A stretch of 64,000 bases of DNA from VRUE01 sp036379955. GTDB lineage: Bacteria > Actinomycetota > Thermoleophilia > Solirubrobacterales > 70-9. Within the stretch, counting starts at the first letter, position 1. The number at the start of each line of letters is the position of its first letter. Location of the stretch: positions 1-64,000 of the forward strand of contig DASVFR010000044.1 of NCBI GenBank assembly GCA_036379955.1. Reading direction: 5' to 3'. Below are positions 49,053 through 58,149 of the stretch, in pieces. The notes beneath the pieces are model-generated. The model was not told the DNA's origin. It did no database searches and saw only the letters and a program-made list of their open reading frames with translations. The position numbers were made by a program, and so were the translations under genes.

Positions 49053-51856
49053 CCGCGCGGGAACTCCGGTTCGCTCCCGACGCCGAACGGCTCGTAGAGG
49101 TGAAACAGCCGCGGCGGGGAGCCGGCGCCGTACTCATGCCAGTAGGCGGTCGGATAGGCGGGCGAGGAGTCCATCTCACCCGGTGCGATGAGCTGGAGCT
49201 GCTGCTGCGACATGCCCAGGTACACGCGCAGGCCGAAGGCGGCTTGGCGCATGTCCGCCTGCTGGGCAAAGGCGTCGAAGGTCGACCACCAGGCGAAGAG
49301 ATGGGCGCCGCGCCCACCCGCGGAGTCGAGGATCCGGTAGAGCGCCTGTTGCGGCGAGTCCGCGTCGAGCGCTTCCCCGATCGAACCGGGAGCCCCGAAC
49401 CCAAGCGCCCGCTCGAAGCCGAAGACCACGGCGGCGCGCGGAGATTCCCCGCTCGCAAGCAGGAACCGCTCGAGACGCGGAAGCAGCGTTGCCGCGTCCC
49501 GCTCGACGATCGCCTCTGCCGCCGCGCCGGCGCCGGCTGCCGCGGTCGCCGTCGCCTCCACCAACCCGGGCGGCAACCCGTCGTCCTCCCGGAGCAGGTC
49601 GACGAGGAGCAGCGAGGCCTGCTCACCGCAGCGGCGCGCGAAGCCGATCGCCGCCCATTGCAGAACGGCGGCGGCGGCCCGGGCGCCAGCTCCGATCGTC
49701 GCTAGATGACGGTTTGGGTCGGGGGGCAGGGGAACGAAGAGGCTGGGTTGCCGACGCGGGTCCTCGTCGTCTACCGCGAGGGGCGCTCCAATCCAGGTCC
49801 CGGGCGCACCTCCGCCCTTCCGCATCTCCACGTTCTTGGACGCGTCCGCGCCGCGTCCGCCGTCGAACGCCCGGGGCGGACGCGCGGACGCCGCCGCGCG
49901 CGATACCGCCTCGCGCCGCTCCCGCTGGGCCTCCTCCTCGGAGATCAGCGCGAACTTCGTCCTCACGTTGCCGGCCTCCGCCCCGTCCTCGCGATTGACG
50001 ATCCCGATCCCCCGCTCGTGGATTTCGGCGGCTGCCGAGTTCGATATTCGCAGCAGGCTGCGCGACTCCGCTTCGCCCAGCCGCAAGCCGATGCGAAGCC
50101 GCGAGTTCTTGTAGACCGGCTCGAGCTTGGCGCCGGCGGTGGTGCCGGCCGCCACGTCGGAGATCGATTGCGTCGAGAGGAGCAGATGCACGCCGGCGGC
50201 TCGGCCCTGCGAGGCGACCTGGGCCAAAGCGGCGGCCGCGCGATCGGCAAGCAGGTCTGCCTGGGCAAAGAGCACCTGGAACTCGTCGACGACGGTGAGC
50301 AAGCGCGGGAAGGAGACCTCGGGGCGGCGCGCCCGCAGCGCCGACACGTTGCGCGCCCCGTCGGGGAGTTCGGCGTAGCGACGGCTGGTCACCCGCGCGA
50401 GATGCTCGAGCACGGCGACCCCAAACGCGCGGCTGCTGTTGACCGAGACGACCCTGGCGTGGGGAAGGTAGGCGGGATCGCCCGCGGTCGAGGCGAACTC
50501 GCGGAACTCGACGCTTTCCTTGAAGTCGAGCAGGTAGAGCTCCAGCTCATCCGGGGCGTAGTCATGCGCGAGGCCATAGATCAGGACCCGCAGCAGATTC
50601 GACTTCCCCGATCCGGTGTCGCCAGCGATCAGGCCGTGGACCGTGTCGTCGTCGAGGCGCACCTCGACCGGTACCAGGCCGGACTTCCCGACGACGACCG
50701 AGAGCCCCTCGCCGCTGGACCCGGCAAAGCGCTCCCGAGTCATCAGCGACGGGAACTCGATCGATGGCGGAGCCGGGAGCGGCCTCGCGGCAACCTCATG
50801 GATTTCGGCCGCGCTCGGCGCCGGGTCCAGCCTGAGCTCGACGTCCGGGAGGAAGGAGCATCGCCAGCGACCGTCGTCCCCGCAACGCAGCTCCGTCGCG
50901 GCGGCGCCGAGGTCCAGCGCCGGGGACACATCCGAAACCGTGTGCGCGATGAACGAGATTCCCCGCGAGGCCGCGTGGGCGGCAAGCCGCGTCAGCCCTT
51001 CGGCCAGCGAGGGATCGATCGCGCGCGGCAGATCGAGGAGGACGAGCAGCTCGTAGGGGACGAAGCCGGCGCCGGCACGATCGAGAAACTCGCCCAGCGA
51101 GCGGTGGTCGCCGCGAAGGTAGGTGGAGGAGACCATGGTGGCGTGCTGGGACAGCTCCCCCAGGGCGTCCCGCAAGCCATCGGCGTCGACCAGCGGCAGG
51201 CCGTGAGCGATCCTCTCGGAGTCGAACTCGCCGAAGGCGCTGAGCGAGGAGCCGGTCCCGATGGGATCGAAGATCCTGTAGCGAATCTCTCCCTGCGGCC
51301 TGCCGGCGAGCGTGCGGCGGAGGATTCCGGCGAGCACCCCGAGCGCCTCCTCCCGTCGACTCTCGGGAGCTCGAATCACGATGTGGCCTTCGTCCAGCAG
51401 CGGAAGGATCACGGGCAGGTCGAGCTTCTTGCGGTCCTCTCCGGGGATCGCAAGAGAGAGGCTGCCGACCCGTGGGCCGGTCTCCGCCGTGGCGAGCTCA
51501 CCGACCCGCTCGGCCGCCCGCTCGAAATCGGCATGTGCCAACTTCATGCTCTCCGCCAGCGTCGCCGTCAGGCGCCGCTCGAGCCGCTGACGCGAGCGCA
51601 CCCGCTGATCGTTCATTTCCTCGCGGGCGGTTCGGACCACTCGATCCGCCTCGTGCGCGAGATGCTCGAACCTGACTCTGTGCTCGGCCAGCGCCTGGGC
51701 CATCGGCTCAAGGCGCTCGCCGCGCGAAACGACCAGCGCTTCTCCACACCGCGGGCAACGCGCGCGGCCGGTCGGGATCAGCGCTTCGCAGGCCGGATTC
51801 GAGCAGGTCGCCCTGCTTCCCCCGCCGCCTTGCGCCACCACCGACACCGGGCGCAT
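49049..51856 (-). CDS. FtsK/SpoIIIE-type ATPase with N-terminal zinc ribbon (EccC-like)
   Basis: A 935-residue protein. A zinc ribbon at residues 18-37 (C18, C23, C34, C37) precedes a coiled coil (about 50-120) and a first degenerate ATPase-like region. The active FtsK domain has Walker A GDTGSGKS (412-419) and Walker B LLTVVDE (519-525), with STQSISD afterwards. A second, Walker-deficient region fills 720-935. No N-terminal TM helices are seen, unlike EccC. Such ATPases pump proteins (type VII) or DNA; the neighbours favour protein export. First gene of the operon. Confidence 0.88.
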   Translation of the reverse strand: MRPVSVVAQGGGGSRATCSNPACEALIPTGRARCPRCGEALVVSRGERLEPMAQALAEHRVRFEHLAHEADRVVRTAREEMNDQRVRSRQRLERRLTATLAESMKLAHADFERAAERVGELATAETGPRVGSLSLAIPGEDRKKLDLPVILPLLDEGHIVIRAPESRREEALGVLAGILRRTLAGRPQGEIRYRIFDPIGTGSSLSAFGEFDSERIAHGLPLVDADGLRDALGELSQHATMVSSTYLRGDHRSLGEFLDRAGAGFVPYELLVLLDLPRAIDPSLAEGLTRLAAHAASRGISFIAHTVSDVSPALDLGAAATELRCGDDGRWRCSFLPDVELRLDPAPSAAEIHEVAARPLPAPPSIEFPSLMTRERFAGSSGEGLSVVVGKSGLVPVEVRLDDDTVHGLIAGDTGSGKSNLLRVLIYGLAHDYAPDELELYLLDFKESVEFREFASTAGDPAYLPHARVVSVNSSRAFGVAVLEHLARVTSRRYAELPDGARNVSALRARRPEVSFPRLLTVVDEFQVLFAQADLLADRAAAALAQVASQGRAAGVHLLLSTQSISDVAAGTTAGAKLEPVYKNSRLRIGLRLGEAESRSLLRISNSAAAEIHERGIGIVNREDGAEAGNVRTKFALISEEEAQRERREAVSRAAASARPPRAFDGGRGADASKNVEMRKGGGAPGTWIGAPLAVDDEDPRRQPSLFVPLPPDPNRHLATIGAGARAAAAVLQWAAIGFARRCGEQASLLLVDLLREDDGLPPGLVEATATAAAGAGAAAEAIVERDAATLLPRLERFLLASGESPRAAVVFGFERALGFGAPGSIGEALDADSPQQALYRILDSAGGRGAHLFAWWSTFDAFAQQADMRQAAFGLRVYLGMSQQQLQLIAPGEMDSSPAYPTAYWHEYGAGSPPRLFHLYEPFGVGSEPEFPRG

Positions 51857-51918
51857 GATGTCACAGTAAAACTTGAGACGTACCTAACTAATTCCACTTC
51901 CGTAGAGTCACCGGATCC

Positions 51919-53016
51919 GTGCTCCGTGGCTCCCTGCTCACCCTCGTCGCCCTCCTCGCAATCGTCGGAGTCGTGAGGTCGCGCCTGGACGGCCCAAGCG
52001 AAAACGGCGACCCGAAAGCCCCGAAGTCGAACGTGTCCCAGCAGGCCGATCAGGGCCTGCCCGCGCGCCTGGCGTTGGGGCAGATGGTCGTCGCCCGTTT
52101 TGCCGGTCCCGAGCCCTCCCCTCGATTCCTCGCGCGAGTAAGACGTGGGCAGATCGGGGGTGCGATCCTCTTCGCGGAAAACCTCAAGGGAGGCAAGGGG
52201 GGAATCGCCGCTCGGATCCAACGCCTCCAGGATGCCGCAGAGGCCGGGGGCAATCCGCCGCTTCTGATCGCGGTCGATCAAGAGGGGGGGACGGTGAAGC
52301 GATTGCCTGGACCCCCCTCCAGCTCGGCAGCGGCCATGTCCGCTGACGCCGCTCGCGGGGAAGGCGAAGCCACCGGCGAGCTGCTCGGCTCGCTTGGGAT
52401 CGACGTCGACCTCGCGCCGGTCGTCGACGTCGGCCATCGGGGATCGTTTCTCGGGTCCCGCGCCTTCTCGTCGCAACCAGGTGAGGTCGCGAATCGCGCC
52501 TGCGAATTCGCCGCCGGGCTGCGCGGCAAGGGCGTCGCGGCGACCCTGAAGCACTTCCCAGGGTTGGGCCTTGCAACGGTAAGCACCGATGAAGCTCCGG
52601 TCACCGTGGAAGCGTCGGCGACGGAGCTGCGCCGGGACTACGCGCCCTACCGGAAGTGCGGCGCGCAACCGCTGACCCTGGTCATGGTCGACAGCGCCGT
52701 CTATCCCTCGCTACTCGGCGAAGAGCCGGCGGTCATGAACCCACTCACCTACCGGCGCGAGCTGACTCGCGCCCGGGCCACCGGGGTGACGATCAGCGAC
52801 GACCTCGAGACGCCGGCCATCCAAAGTCGCGTGGCGCCCGCTCGACGCTCCATAGAAGCCGGGCTCGACCTTCTCCTTTACGCGACAACCGAATCCACCT
52901 CCGCGGACGCCTACGCCCGGCTGCTGGAAGAGGTCCAACGCGGAGTCGTCTCACCTCAAAGGGTGCGGTCGGCGGCGGCGGCGATCTTGAAATTGAAGTC
53001 GGAATTGGAGGGTTGA
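51919..53016 (+). CDS. Glycoside hydrolase family 3 N-acetylglucosaminidase-like protein, exported
   Basis: A 365-residue GH3 enzyme. An N-terminal hydrophobic segment (LRGSLLTLVALLAIVGVV) anchors or exports it. The barrel shows PPLLIAVDQEGGTVKRLPG, LGIDVDLAPVVDVG, LKHFPGLGLATVSTDEA (the NagZ-like KHFPG with catalytic His region) and a VMVDSAVYP strand near the Asp nucleophile position. It probably cleaves beta-N-acetylglucosaminides in cell wall. GTG start, 62 nt from the divergent FtsK-like gene. It is 2 nt before the next gene. Confidence 0.82.
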   Translation: MLRGSLLTLVALLAIVGVVRSRLDGPSENGDPKAPKSNVSQQADQGLPARLALGQMVVARFAGPEPSPRFLARVRRGQIGGAILFAENLKGGKGGIAARIQRLQDAAEAGGNPPLLIAVDQEGGTVKRLPGPPSSSAAAMSADAARGEGEATGELLGSLGIDVDLAPVVDVGHRGSFLGSRAFSSQPGEVANRACEFAAGLRGKGVAATLKHFPGLGLATVSTDEAPVTVEASATELRRDYAPYRKCGAQPLTLVMVDSAVYPSLLGEEPAVMNPLTYRRELTRARATGVTISDDLETPAIQSRVAPARRSIEAGLDLLLYATTESTSADAYARLLEEVQRGVVSPQRVRSAAAAILKLKSELEG

Positions 53017-53018
53017 GC

Positions 53019-53645
53019 ATGGGAGTGTTGGACCATAGACGGACCTGGCGATACGCGGTCAAGGGGACTCCAAACCAGTGTGTCGATGCCTTCTTCGCGG
53101 CCTTCTCCGGTTCCGGCGGGCTGATCGCCAAAGCGGATTGGCAATTCTCCCGAAGGCGGAATGGGGCGGCTGCCGTGTACAAGGGCCGCAAGGGTCTGGG
53201 AGCCCTGGGTGGGGTGCTTTCCAAAACGTCGGCCCTGGAGCAGAGCTCGGCGGTTGGTTCTACGGTGAACTTCGAGATAGAGGAGAGCAAGGGAGAACAT
53301 GTGGTGTGCGCCATGTGGCTCGGCTCCTCAGGCCGCGCGGGGGTTGCCGGTCTCCTCGGCGTCACTTCCGACGCCCGCTTCATCCGTCCCTACATGCGTG
53401 CGGTCGAGGATCGCCTGCGCTCGGTAGATCCTCACCTGAGGGTCGGCAAGGGCCTTGCCTCCGCGACCGTAGAGATTCCGGAAGCCACTCCTGAGCAGGA
53501 AGAGCTGCGCAGGGCCGAGTGGACGGAGGCAGTCGCGGCGGAGCCCGGCGAGATGTGGACCTGCCCGGTTTGCGGCTACGCCAAGAATCCCGGCGGTCGA
53601 GTCCGCTGCGCCCAATGCCGAACCGAGATTGGACCACGAGTCTGA
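53019..53645 (+). CDS. Hypothetical protein with C-terminal zinc ribbon
   Basis: A 208-residue protein. Residues 1-160 are alpha/beta with no family recognised (RYAVKGTPNQCVDAFFAAFS; VYKGRKGLGALGGVLSK). Residues 178-202 hold CPVCGYAKNPGGRVRCAQC, a zinc ribbon similar to the one starting the FtsK-like ATPase. It follows the GH3 gene by 2 nt (GGAGGG ribosome site inside that gene). A role tied to the adjacent secretion locus is possible. Confidence 0.6.
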   Translation: MGVLDHRRTWRYAVKGTPNQCVDAFFAAFSGSGGLIAKADWQFSRRRNGAAAVYKGRKGLGALGGVLSKTSALEQSSAVGSTVNFEIEESKGEHVVCAMWLGSSGRAGVAGLLGVTSDARFIRPYMRAVEDRLRSVDPHLRVGKGLASATVEIPEATPEQEELRRAEWTEAVAAEPGEMWTCPVCGYAKNPGGRVRCAQCRTEIGPRV

Positions 53646-53732
53646 GATCGCGTGGCTAGCTCGTGCCATCCCCGGCTTCGGCTGGTCGGAGGTCGGCATT
53701 CTCGACCCCAGCGTCGATCCCCAGCGCCGCCG

Positions 53733-54161
53733 TCAAGCAACGACCGCGACCACGGGCAGGCCGGCCCGCGACGCCCGTTCAACGAAGCGGCCATCTCCGC
53801 TGAGCACCGTGCCGCCGAGCTGTACGGCCAACGCAGCGTAGGCGGCGTCGTAGGCGGTCAGCGAGTGGGCGATCGCAAGCGAGAGCGAGGGTGGGACGAG
53901 CTGTCCGTCCATCGGATGGCGATCCAAGTCCTCGAGCGTCGACAGAGCGGTAATCGCGGTCATCGCGGAGTCGCGATCGAGCTCGCCCCGACCCACCCGC
54001 TTCCAAAACGCGTTAGCGCACTCGATCAGCAGGAGGTCGGGTGCGTGAAGGTCGTCGCCTGCTTCCCGAGAATGGAGCAGAGCCGCCCGCGCCGGTGCGG
54101 AGAGCGGCTCCTCGATGTAGAGCGCCACCATGACGCTGGCGTCAACCACAATCGCGGCCAT
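53733..54161 (-). CDS. vapC: PIN-domain toxin, VapC family
   Basis: A 142-residue PIN ribonuclease. Acidic residues are visible in IVVDASVMVALYIEEP (first Asp), LLIECANAFWKR (Glu), LTAYDAAYAALA (Asp) and LSGDGRFVERA (Asp). Toxins of this class cleave RNA and stop growth when their antitoxin is degraded. It starts 5 nt after the antitoxin gene. Target RNA is unknown. Confidence 0.92.
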   Translation of the reverse strand: MAAIVVDASVMVALYIEEPLSAPARAALLHSREAGDDLHAPDLLLIECANAFWKRVGRGELDRDSAMTAITALSTLEDLDRHPMDGQLVPPSLSLAIAHSLTAYDAAYAALAVQLGGTVLSGDGRFVERASRAGLPVVAVVA

Positions 54162-54166
54162 CAGAC

Positions 54167-54412
54167 CTAGCGCTCGCGGTCTTCGCGGATCAGCTCAGCG
54201 GCCGAGGGAGAGCCAGGGGGAAGGGAGTGCTGAGCCCGGATCCGATCGGCATCTTGAAGGAGCTGCTCCAGTGAGACTCCGCGGGAGGGTGAAAGGCTGC
54301 GGCGCAGCAGCTCAATCGTCTCCGCGCCAAGCGAGCGCCTAGCCGAAGCTGCCTCGCGGCGCAGCCGCTCGTAGAGCTCGGAAGGAACGTCTCTTACGTA
54401 GAGGGTAGGCAT
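54167..54412 (-). CDS. Antitoxin partner of VapC (FitA/Arc-like)
   Basis: An 81-residue protein. It starts MPTLYVRDVPSELYERLRREAA, the ribbon-helix-helix layout of FitA/VapB antitoxins, and ends with a Leu/Pro-rich tail that would wrap the toxin. ATG 54412 is chosen; the longer frame runs into the tRNA-Val gene. It precedes vapC and should repress the shared promoter. Confidence 0.85.
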   Translation of the reverse strand: MPTLYVRDVPSELYERLRREAASARRSLGAETIELLRRSLSPSRGVSLEQLLQDADRIRAQHSLPPGSPSAAELIREDRER

Positions 54413-54477
54413 TGCTTGCAAAATGCTAGCAGCCTGTCTTCCAGACCCGCGACGCAGCAGCGGGAAGCGGTGCTCCA

Positions 54478-54550
54478 TGGGCGGTACTGGGCTCGAACCA
54501 GTGACCTCCTCCTTGTAAGGGAGGCGCTCTCCCAACTGAGCTAACCGCCC
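54478..54550 (-). tRNA. tRNA-Val (anticodon TAC)
   Basis: Minus-strand cloverleaf, 73 nt: acceptor GGGCGGT/ACCGCCC, D-arm GCTCAGTTGGGAGAGC, anticodon loop CTTACAA and T-arm CACTG-GTTCGAG region. The discriminator is A and CCA is not encoded. A toxin-antitoxin pair lies directly downstream, but no direct repeat of the 3' end was found. Confidence 0.95.
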
Positions 54551-54581
54551 AGGCCTACGGCTGATTATGGCCATTCAGCAA

Positions 54582-56384
54582 TCAAGCTGGAGCGACGACG
54601 AGACCGCTACTCTCGCGTCTCGTCTCGCCACCCATCTCGTAAGCCCGCTCGTCCGCTCCCTGCCTCGCTGAGCCATCCGAGATCTTCCCCCGCACATTCT
54701 CGAGCAGCTCGTCTCCCCGCTGTGCGCGCTTTTCGAACCGCCTTCTAGCCGACAGCAGAACCGCTGCAGCCCGCTCCGCGAGCTCTTCCTCCTCTATTTC
54801 CTTCGCAAAGACATCAAGAACCTGCGGTACCCAAGGATCGAGTTCGAGAAAAAGCGTTTCTTCGGAATCATCAAGCAGGCTGGTCAACGCCTTAAGCGCC
54901 GCCGAAAGGCGCTTGCGGTCCTGCTCGAGCGCCACCCTTCCCCTCTCTATCTCACATGCTGCGATGCCGGCGGGGCTTCTTTCGATGCCCCCGTAGACAC
55001 GCCGAGCCACCTGGATCGACTCCAGGACACGCTCATATCCGAGTTTGCCGGCCTTCGCGAGGCGTCGGCCAACCGTCGCCTGTCGCCGCGCACTAAGCGC
55101 GAGGCCCTCGCAATGCCGGCATGCCTTAAAGAGCGAGTGGGCTCCCTCCAGCGCATCGGCGGCATCCGAGAGCCGTTCCTCCTGATAGTCGACAGCACCG
55201 AGCGCGACTTGCGCGAAGGCCTGCGTAAGCACGAGCTCTAGCGACCTGGCCCGCTCGAGTGACTCGTTCAGCAACTCACGAGCATCCTCGACCCTTCCTT
55301 GGCAGCGGCGAACCTCGCCCTTTTGCATCAGCGAATCGACGCGAAAACGTTCAAACGCGTGCTGCTCTGCCAACTGATGCGCTCGATCGAGGTAAACCCA
55401 CGCCTCCTCGAAATCGCCCAGGAGGCGCAAACAAAACCCAATCGTAAAGAGCGAGAAGGAACGGCCGTATGGGTCTTCCAACTCGTCGAAGAGCCGAGTC
55501 GCAACGACCGCCTCTTGCAGTGCATTCTCGAACTTCGACTGCTTTCTCAGGTTGCCCGCATAGCTGATCACGCTCCAAGCGTGGCGCTCCTGCAAATTCA
55601 CCGCACGACGGCCCTCAGAGCGCATCGCCAGGTGGCGATAGAGATTGCCGGCGGTAGTCAGGCAGCTAGCTCGGGTTGGTAGGTCCTCTTTGAGCTCATC
55701 GCCCGCTCGACCGCGGGCATATTCGAAGTGAGCGGCGGCGGCGAGCTCCAGCCCGGGTGAACTCGTCTCGAAATCTTCGAGGCGAATCAGCATCTTCTTC
55801 ATCAAAACGAAGTCCCTGTCTTGACGAGCCGTAATCGCCAACTCGGCGATCGAGTCGAGCGCTGCCTCATCCGAGTCGTGTCTTTCAGCCTGCGCCAGAA
55901 CGCGATCGAGACGTCCCGTGGCCTCAGCGAGGCTATTTCTCCGCCGGGCGGTGACCGCGGTGCGAAGCGCCGCATGCAAGAACTTCGTTGCCTCCTCCCC
56001 GGTTGGCCGCTCCGGCTGCTTCAGCGAATCACCGAACGCGGTGTGTCCGCTTAGCTGCATGACGCCCTCGGGAGTAAGGCTGTATATGCGTCGTCGCTTG
56101 TCGTCCGGGGATTGCTCCTTGAAGACGAGGCCCTCGCGCTCCAGCTCGTTCAGTTTGCGACTCAACGAGGCAAATGCCCCGCCGACAACGGACAACAGAT
56201 CCGTGGGGCTCAAAGACTCTTTGGCGAGCTCCTTCAAGACCTTGAGACGGAGCGTCTCTTTCTCGAGCTTCTTGAATCGCTCACGCTTCTGCGCGATGCG
56301 CTGGGCCCCGGTCTCGGTCATCCAGCTTGGCGCAACATCCGTTGCAGAGACCGCGTTGTCATTGGTTCGCGGGGTTTCAGACAT
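54582..56384 (-). CDS. Winged-helix and TPR regulator
   Basis: A 600-residue protein. Residues about 45-110 are a winged helix (LKELAKESLSPTDLL, SLSRKLNELEREGLVFKEQ, RRRIYSLTPEG), like MarR/PadR-type repressors. Residues about 130-520 are tandem TPR-like helices (SLFTIGFCLRLLGDFEEAWVYLDRAHQLAE). Such combined proteins often sense peptides or partner proteins. An inverted repeat in its own promoter region could be its operator. A nitrilase-fold gene lies 136 nt upstream on the same strand. Composition is less GC-rich than the surroundings. Confidence 0.7.
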   Translation of the reverse strand: MSETPRTNDNAVSATDVAPSWMTETGAQRIAQKRERFKKLEKETLRLKVLKELAKESLSPTDLLSVVGGAFASLSRKLNELEREGLVFKEQSPDDKRRRIYSLTPEGVMQLSGHTAFGDSLKQPERPTGEEATKFLHAALRTAVTARRRNSLAEATGRLDRVLAQAERHDSDEAALDSIAELAITARQDRDFVLMKKMLIRLEDFETSSPGLELAAAAHFEYARGRAGDELKEDLPTRASCLTTAGNLYRHLAMRSEGRRAVNLQERHAWSVISYAGNLRKQSKFENALQEAVVATRLFDELEDPYGRSFSLFTIGFCLRLLGDFEEAWVYLDRAHQLAEQHAFERFRVDSLMQKGEVRRCQGRVEDARELLNESLERARSLELVLTQAFAQVALGAVDYQEERLSDAADALEGAHSLFKACRHCEGLALSARRQATVGRRLAKAGKLGYERVLESIQVARRVYGGIERSPAGIAACEIERGRVALEQDRKRLSAALKALTSLLDDSEETLFLELDPWVPQVLDVFAKEIEEEELAERAAAVLLSARRRFEKRAQRGDELLENVRGKISDGSARQGADERAYEMGGETRRESSGLVVAPA

Positions 56385-56436
56385 GGTCTTGCTCGCTCCC
56401 GTATACAGCTTCTATTCTGCATTCCAAAGCCAAGAA

Positions 56437-56458
56437 AGTCAATAATTTGTCATTGACT
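56437..56458 (-). promoter_or_regulatory. Inverted-repeat operator upstream of the wHTH/TPR gene
   Basis: AGTCAAT (56437-56443) and ATTGACT (56452-56458) form a perfect 7-bp inverted repeat separated by 8 nt in an AT-rich region. On the minus strand TTGACT could be the -35 box, so a bound repressor would block transcription. Candidate autoregulatory site. Confidence 0.55.
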
Positions 56459-56520
56459 ATCATAACGATCGGCGGAACTTCGGGACGAGTGGAGAGCGGG
56501 CGGCTCTCTGGGATCGGCCA

Positions 56521-57951
56521 TCACATCCAAGACACCGCCGCGCTTAGCGGCCGGTTGAGATCGATTACGCCGATTGCCGGTCGTGCCGCATCGGGATCCG
56601 GTCTGAATTCCTCTGACTGCGAGCGAGCCTTGGAACGCGGCACGGCGGCCATCGCAAAGAACGGGCCCTCGCGGTCAGGGTCAGCCCCGTTCAGCTCGGC
56701 GTTGACCACTGCAGCCACACCCTGCGAATAGCACGCCACATCACAGATAGCGCCGTTGAAGGACCCAGGATGGGGCGTAAGGCTTGGCACTAGCAGCAGG
56801 TTGATGCCAGCTGAAATCAATATCTCGGGGATTCGATCGTCGTTGAGATCGGCGCAGATCAGCACTGCCAGGTGGGTGCGCTCCCCGGCCAGAACGGTGA
56901 TCGTCTTCGGCTCTCGAGTGAGCGCCTCCTCCCGCTTGCGGTCGAACTTGAACCCACCCAGCTCTTCGAATTTGACGGGGTGAAACTTGCGGTGAACGGC
57001 GACTCGCTCTCCTCTTAGGTAAACGCGTGACTCATTGGCGCGGATCTCTTTGGTCCGGGAAGGGTTGGGTTCTCGAAGGTGGGCGCTACCAGCCACTACA
57101 AGCGCGGGGAACTCCTCGGGGCACTCCGCCAGCGTCTGCTCGAGGGCATCTGGGCTGGGTAGGCACAACTCGGGCAGTACCGCGACCTCGATCCCATCCG
57201 CGGCAATGCGCCTTAGCTGCCCAGCGGTCTCTTCCAAATCCCAGCACTTCGGAGTCACGTCGAAGAATTGGGAGTCCCCAATCGGCTCGATCCCGTAGGT
57301 CGAACTATCCACGACGGGATGCATCGTGGCGATCTTCGGCAGCCCCTTCTCGTTCAACCAGGTCAGCTGGTCGATCTGTGCCCGATGTCTGAAGTCAAGC
57401 TCAACCCTGACATGGTCGCCCGCAGAGCGGTTGTAGAGACGAAAGGGCAATTCGGTGAGTGCCTGGCCATTGCCCAACGTCCGGTAATGAGGCGTCCGCT
57501 CTGAATCGTCTCGCTCGCCGCCCTCGGCCGCTGATCTTCGGCTGCCGCCAAGCGGGGGTCGATCGGCCAACAAAACTGGCATCCCACGGTCAAGCAGGAC
57601 GGGTGTCTCGACCGCCTCATAGAATTCCCGTAGGGGTTTCGCGCACAGGCCCCTGAGAACCGCGAGGTGCTCCAGCGGCATGTTGGCTTCGACAAGCTCA
57701 ATGCACTCCCGCAAGCCTCCGTGATCGAGCACGTGGACGAGCCCGCCACCTCCCTCTCGTTCTTCCCAGAGAGAAAGAGGCGTAACCGCGACTGCGGTTT
57801 CAAGCCGCTCAAACTCTTCGTGTGCGTCAGGGTCTTCCAGTGCCTCATCGATTTGCCCGGCACATTCAAGGTAGGCCGCACCAAGGCGACTGGCGATCTC
57901 GGGCAACGAGGTTGCCTCTTTCAGGTGTTCGACAAGGGAGACGATCTTCAT
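56521..57951 (-). CDS. Nitrilase-fold (carbon-nitrogen hydrolase) protein with unknown N-terminal domain
   Basis: A 476-residue protein. The C-terminal half has the nitrilase triad: Glu261 in VLPELCLPSP, Lys322 in VHRKFHP and Cys366 in VLICADLNDD. It would hydrolyse an amide or nitrile. The N-terminal 190 residues are helical at first (LVEHLKEATSLPEIASRL) with a beta-rich part later (PFRLYNRSAGDHVRVELDF), and match no family I know. It is paired with the winged-helix/TPR regulator downstream. Confidence 0.75.
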   Translation of the reverse strand: MKIVSLVEHLKEATSLPEIASRLGAAYLECAGQIDEALEDPDAHEEFERLETAVAVTPLSLWEEREGGGGLVHVLDHGGLRECIELVEANMPLEHLAVLRGLCAKPLREFYEAVETPVLLDRGMPVLLADRPPLGGSRRSAAEGGERDDSERTPHYRTLGNGQALTELPFRLYNRSAGDHVRVELDFRHRAQIDQLTWLNEKGLPKIATMHPVVDSSTYGIEPIGDSQFFDVTPKCWDLEETAGQLRRIAADGIEVAVLPELCLPSPDALEQTLAECPEEFPALVVAGSAHLREPNPSRTKEIRANESRVYLRGERVAVHRKFHPVKFEELGGFKFDRKREEALTREPKTITVLAGERTHLAVLICADLNDDRIPEILISAGINLLLVPSLTPHPGSFNGAICDVACYSQGVAAVVNAELNGADPDREGPFFAMAAVPRSKARSQSEEFRPDPDAARPAIGVIDLNRPLSAAVSWM

Positions 57952-58149
57952 AGAGACTGCACGGCTAGAGGCGCCTGGAGACCCAGCGCTGACTGCCCCG
58001 CTTGAACCCTATTCAAGATCTATGCAAATTTGAGCGGACAATGTGCACTGCTATAAACACTGGAGTTTGTCCTAGTGTAATTTCTCGTCTGGCCGCCCAA
58101 AGCAGCGGGCTAGAGGTAGCCCAATCGTCGGGATGGAAGAATCCCGGCG

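Noticed and set aside
41147..51856. Canonical ESX/type VII secretion locus
   Set aside because: EccB, EccD, EccE and mycosin are absent and the small proteins lack WXG, so I call it only type VII-like.
54478..54574. tRNA-Val as an attachment site for the neighbouring accessory genes
   Set aside because: I found no second copy of its 3' end and no integrase nearby.
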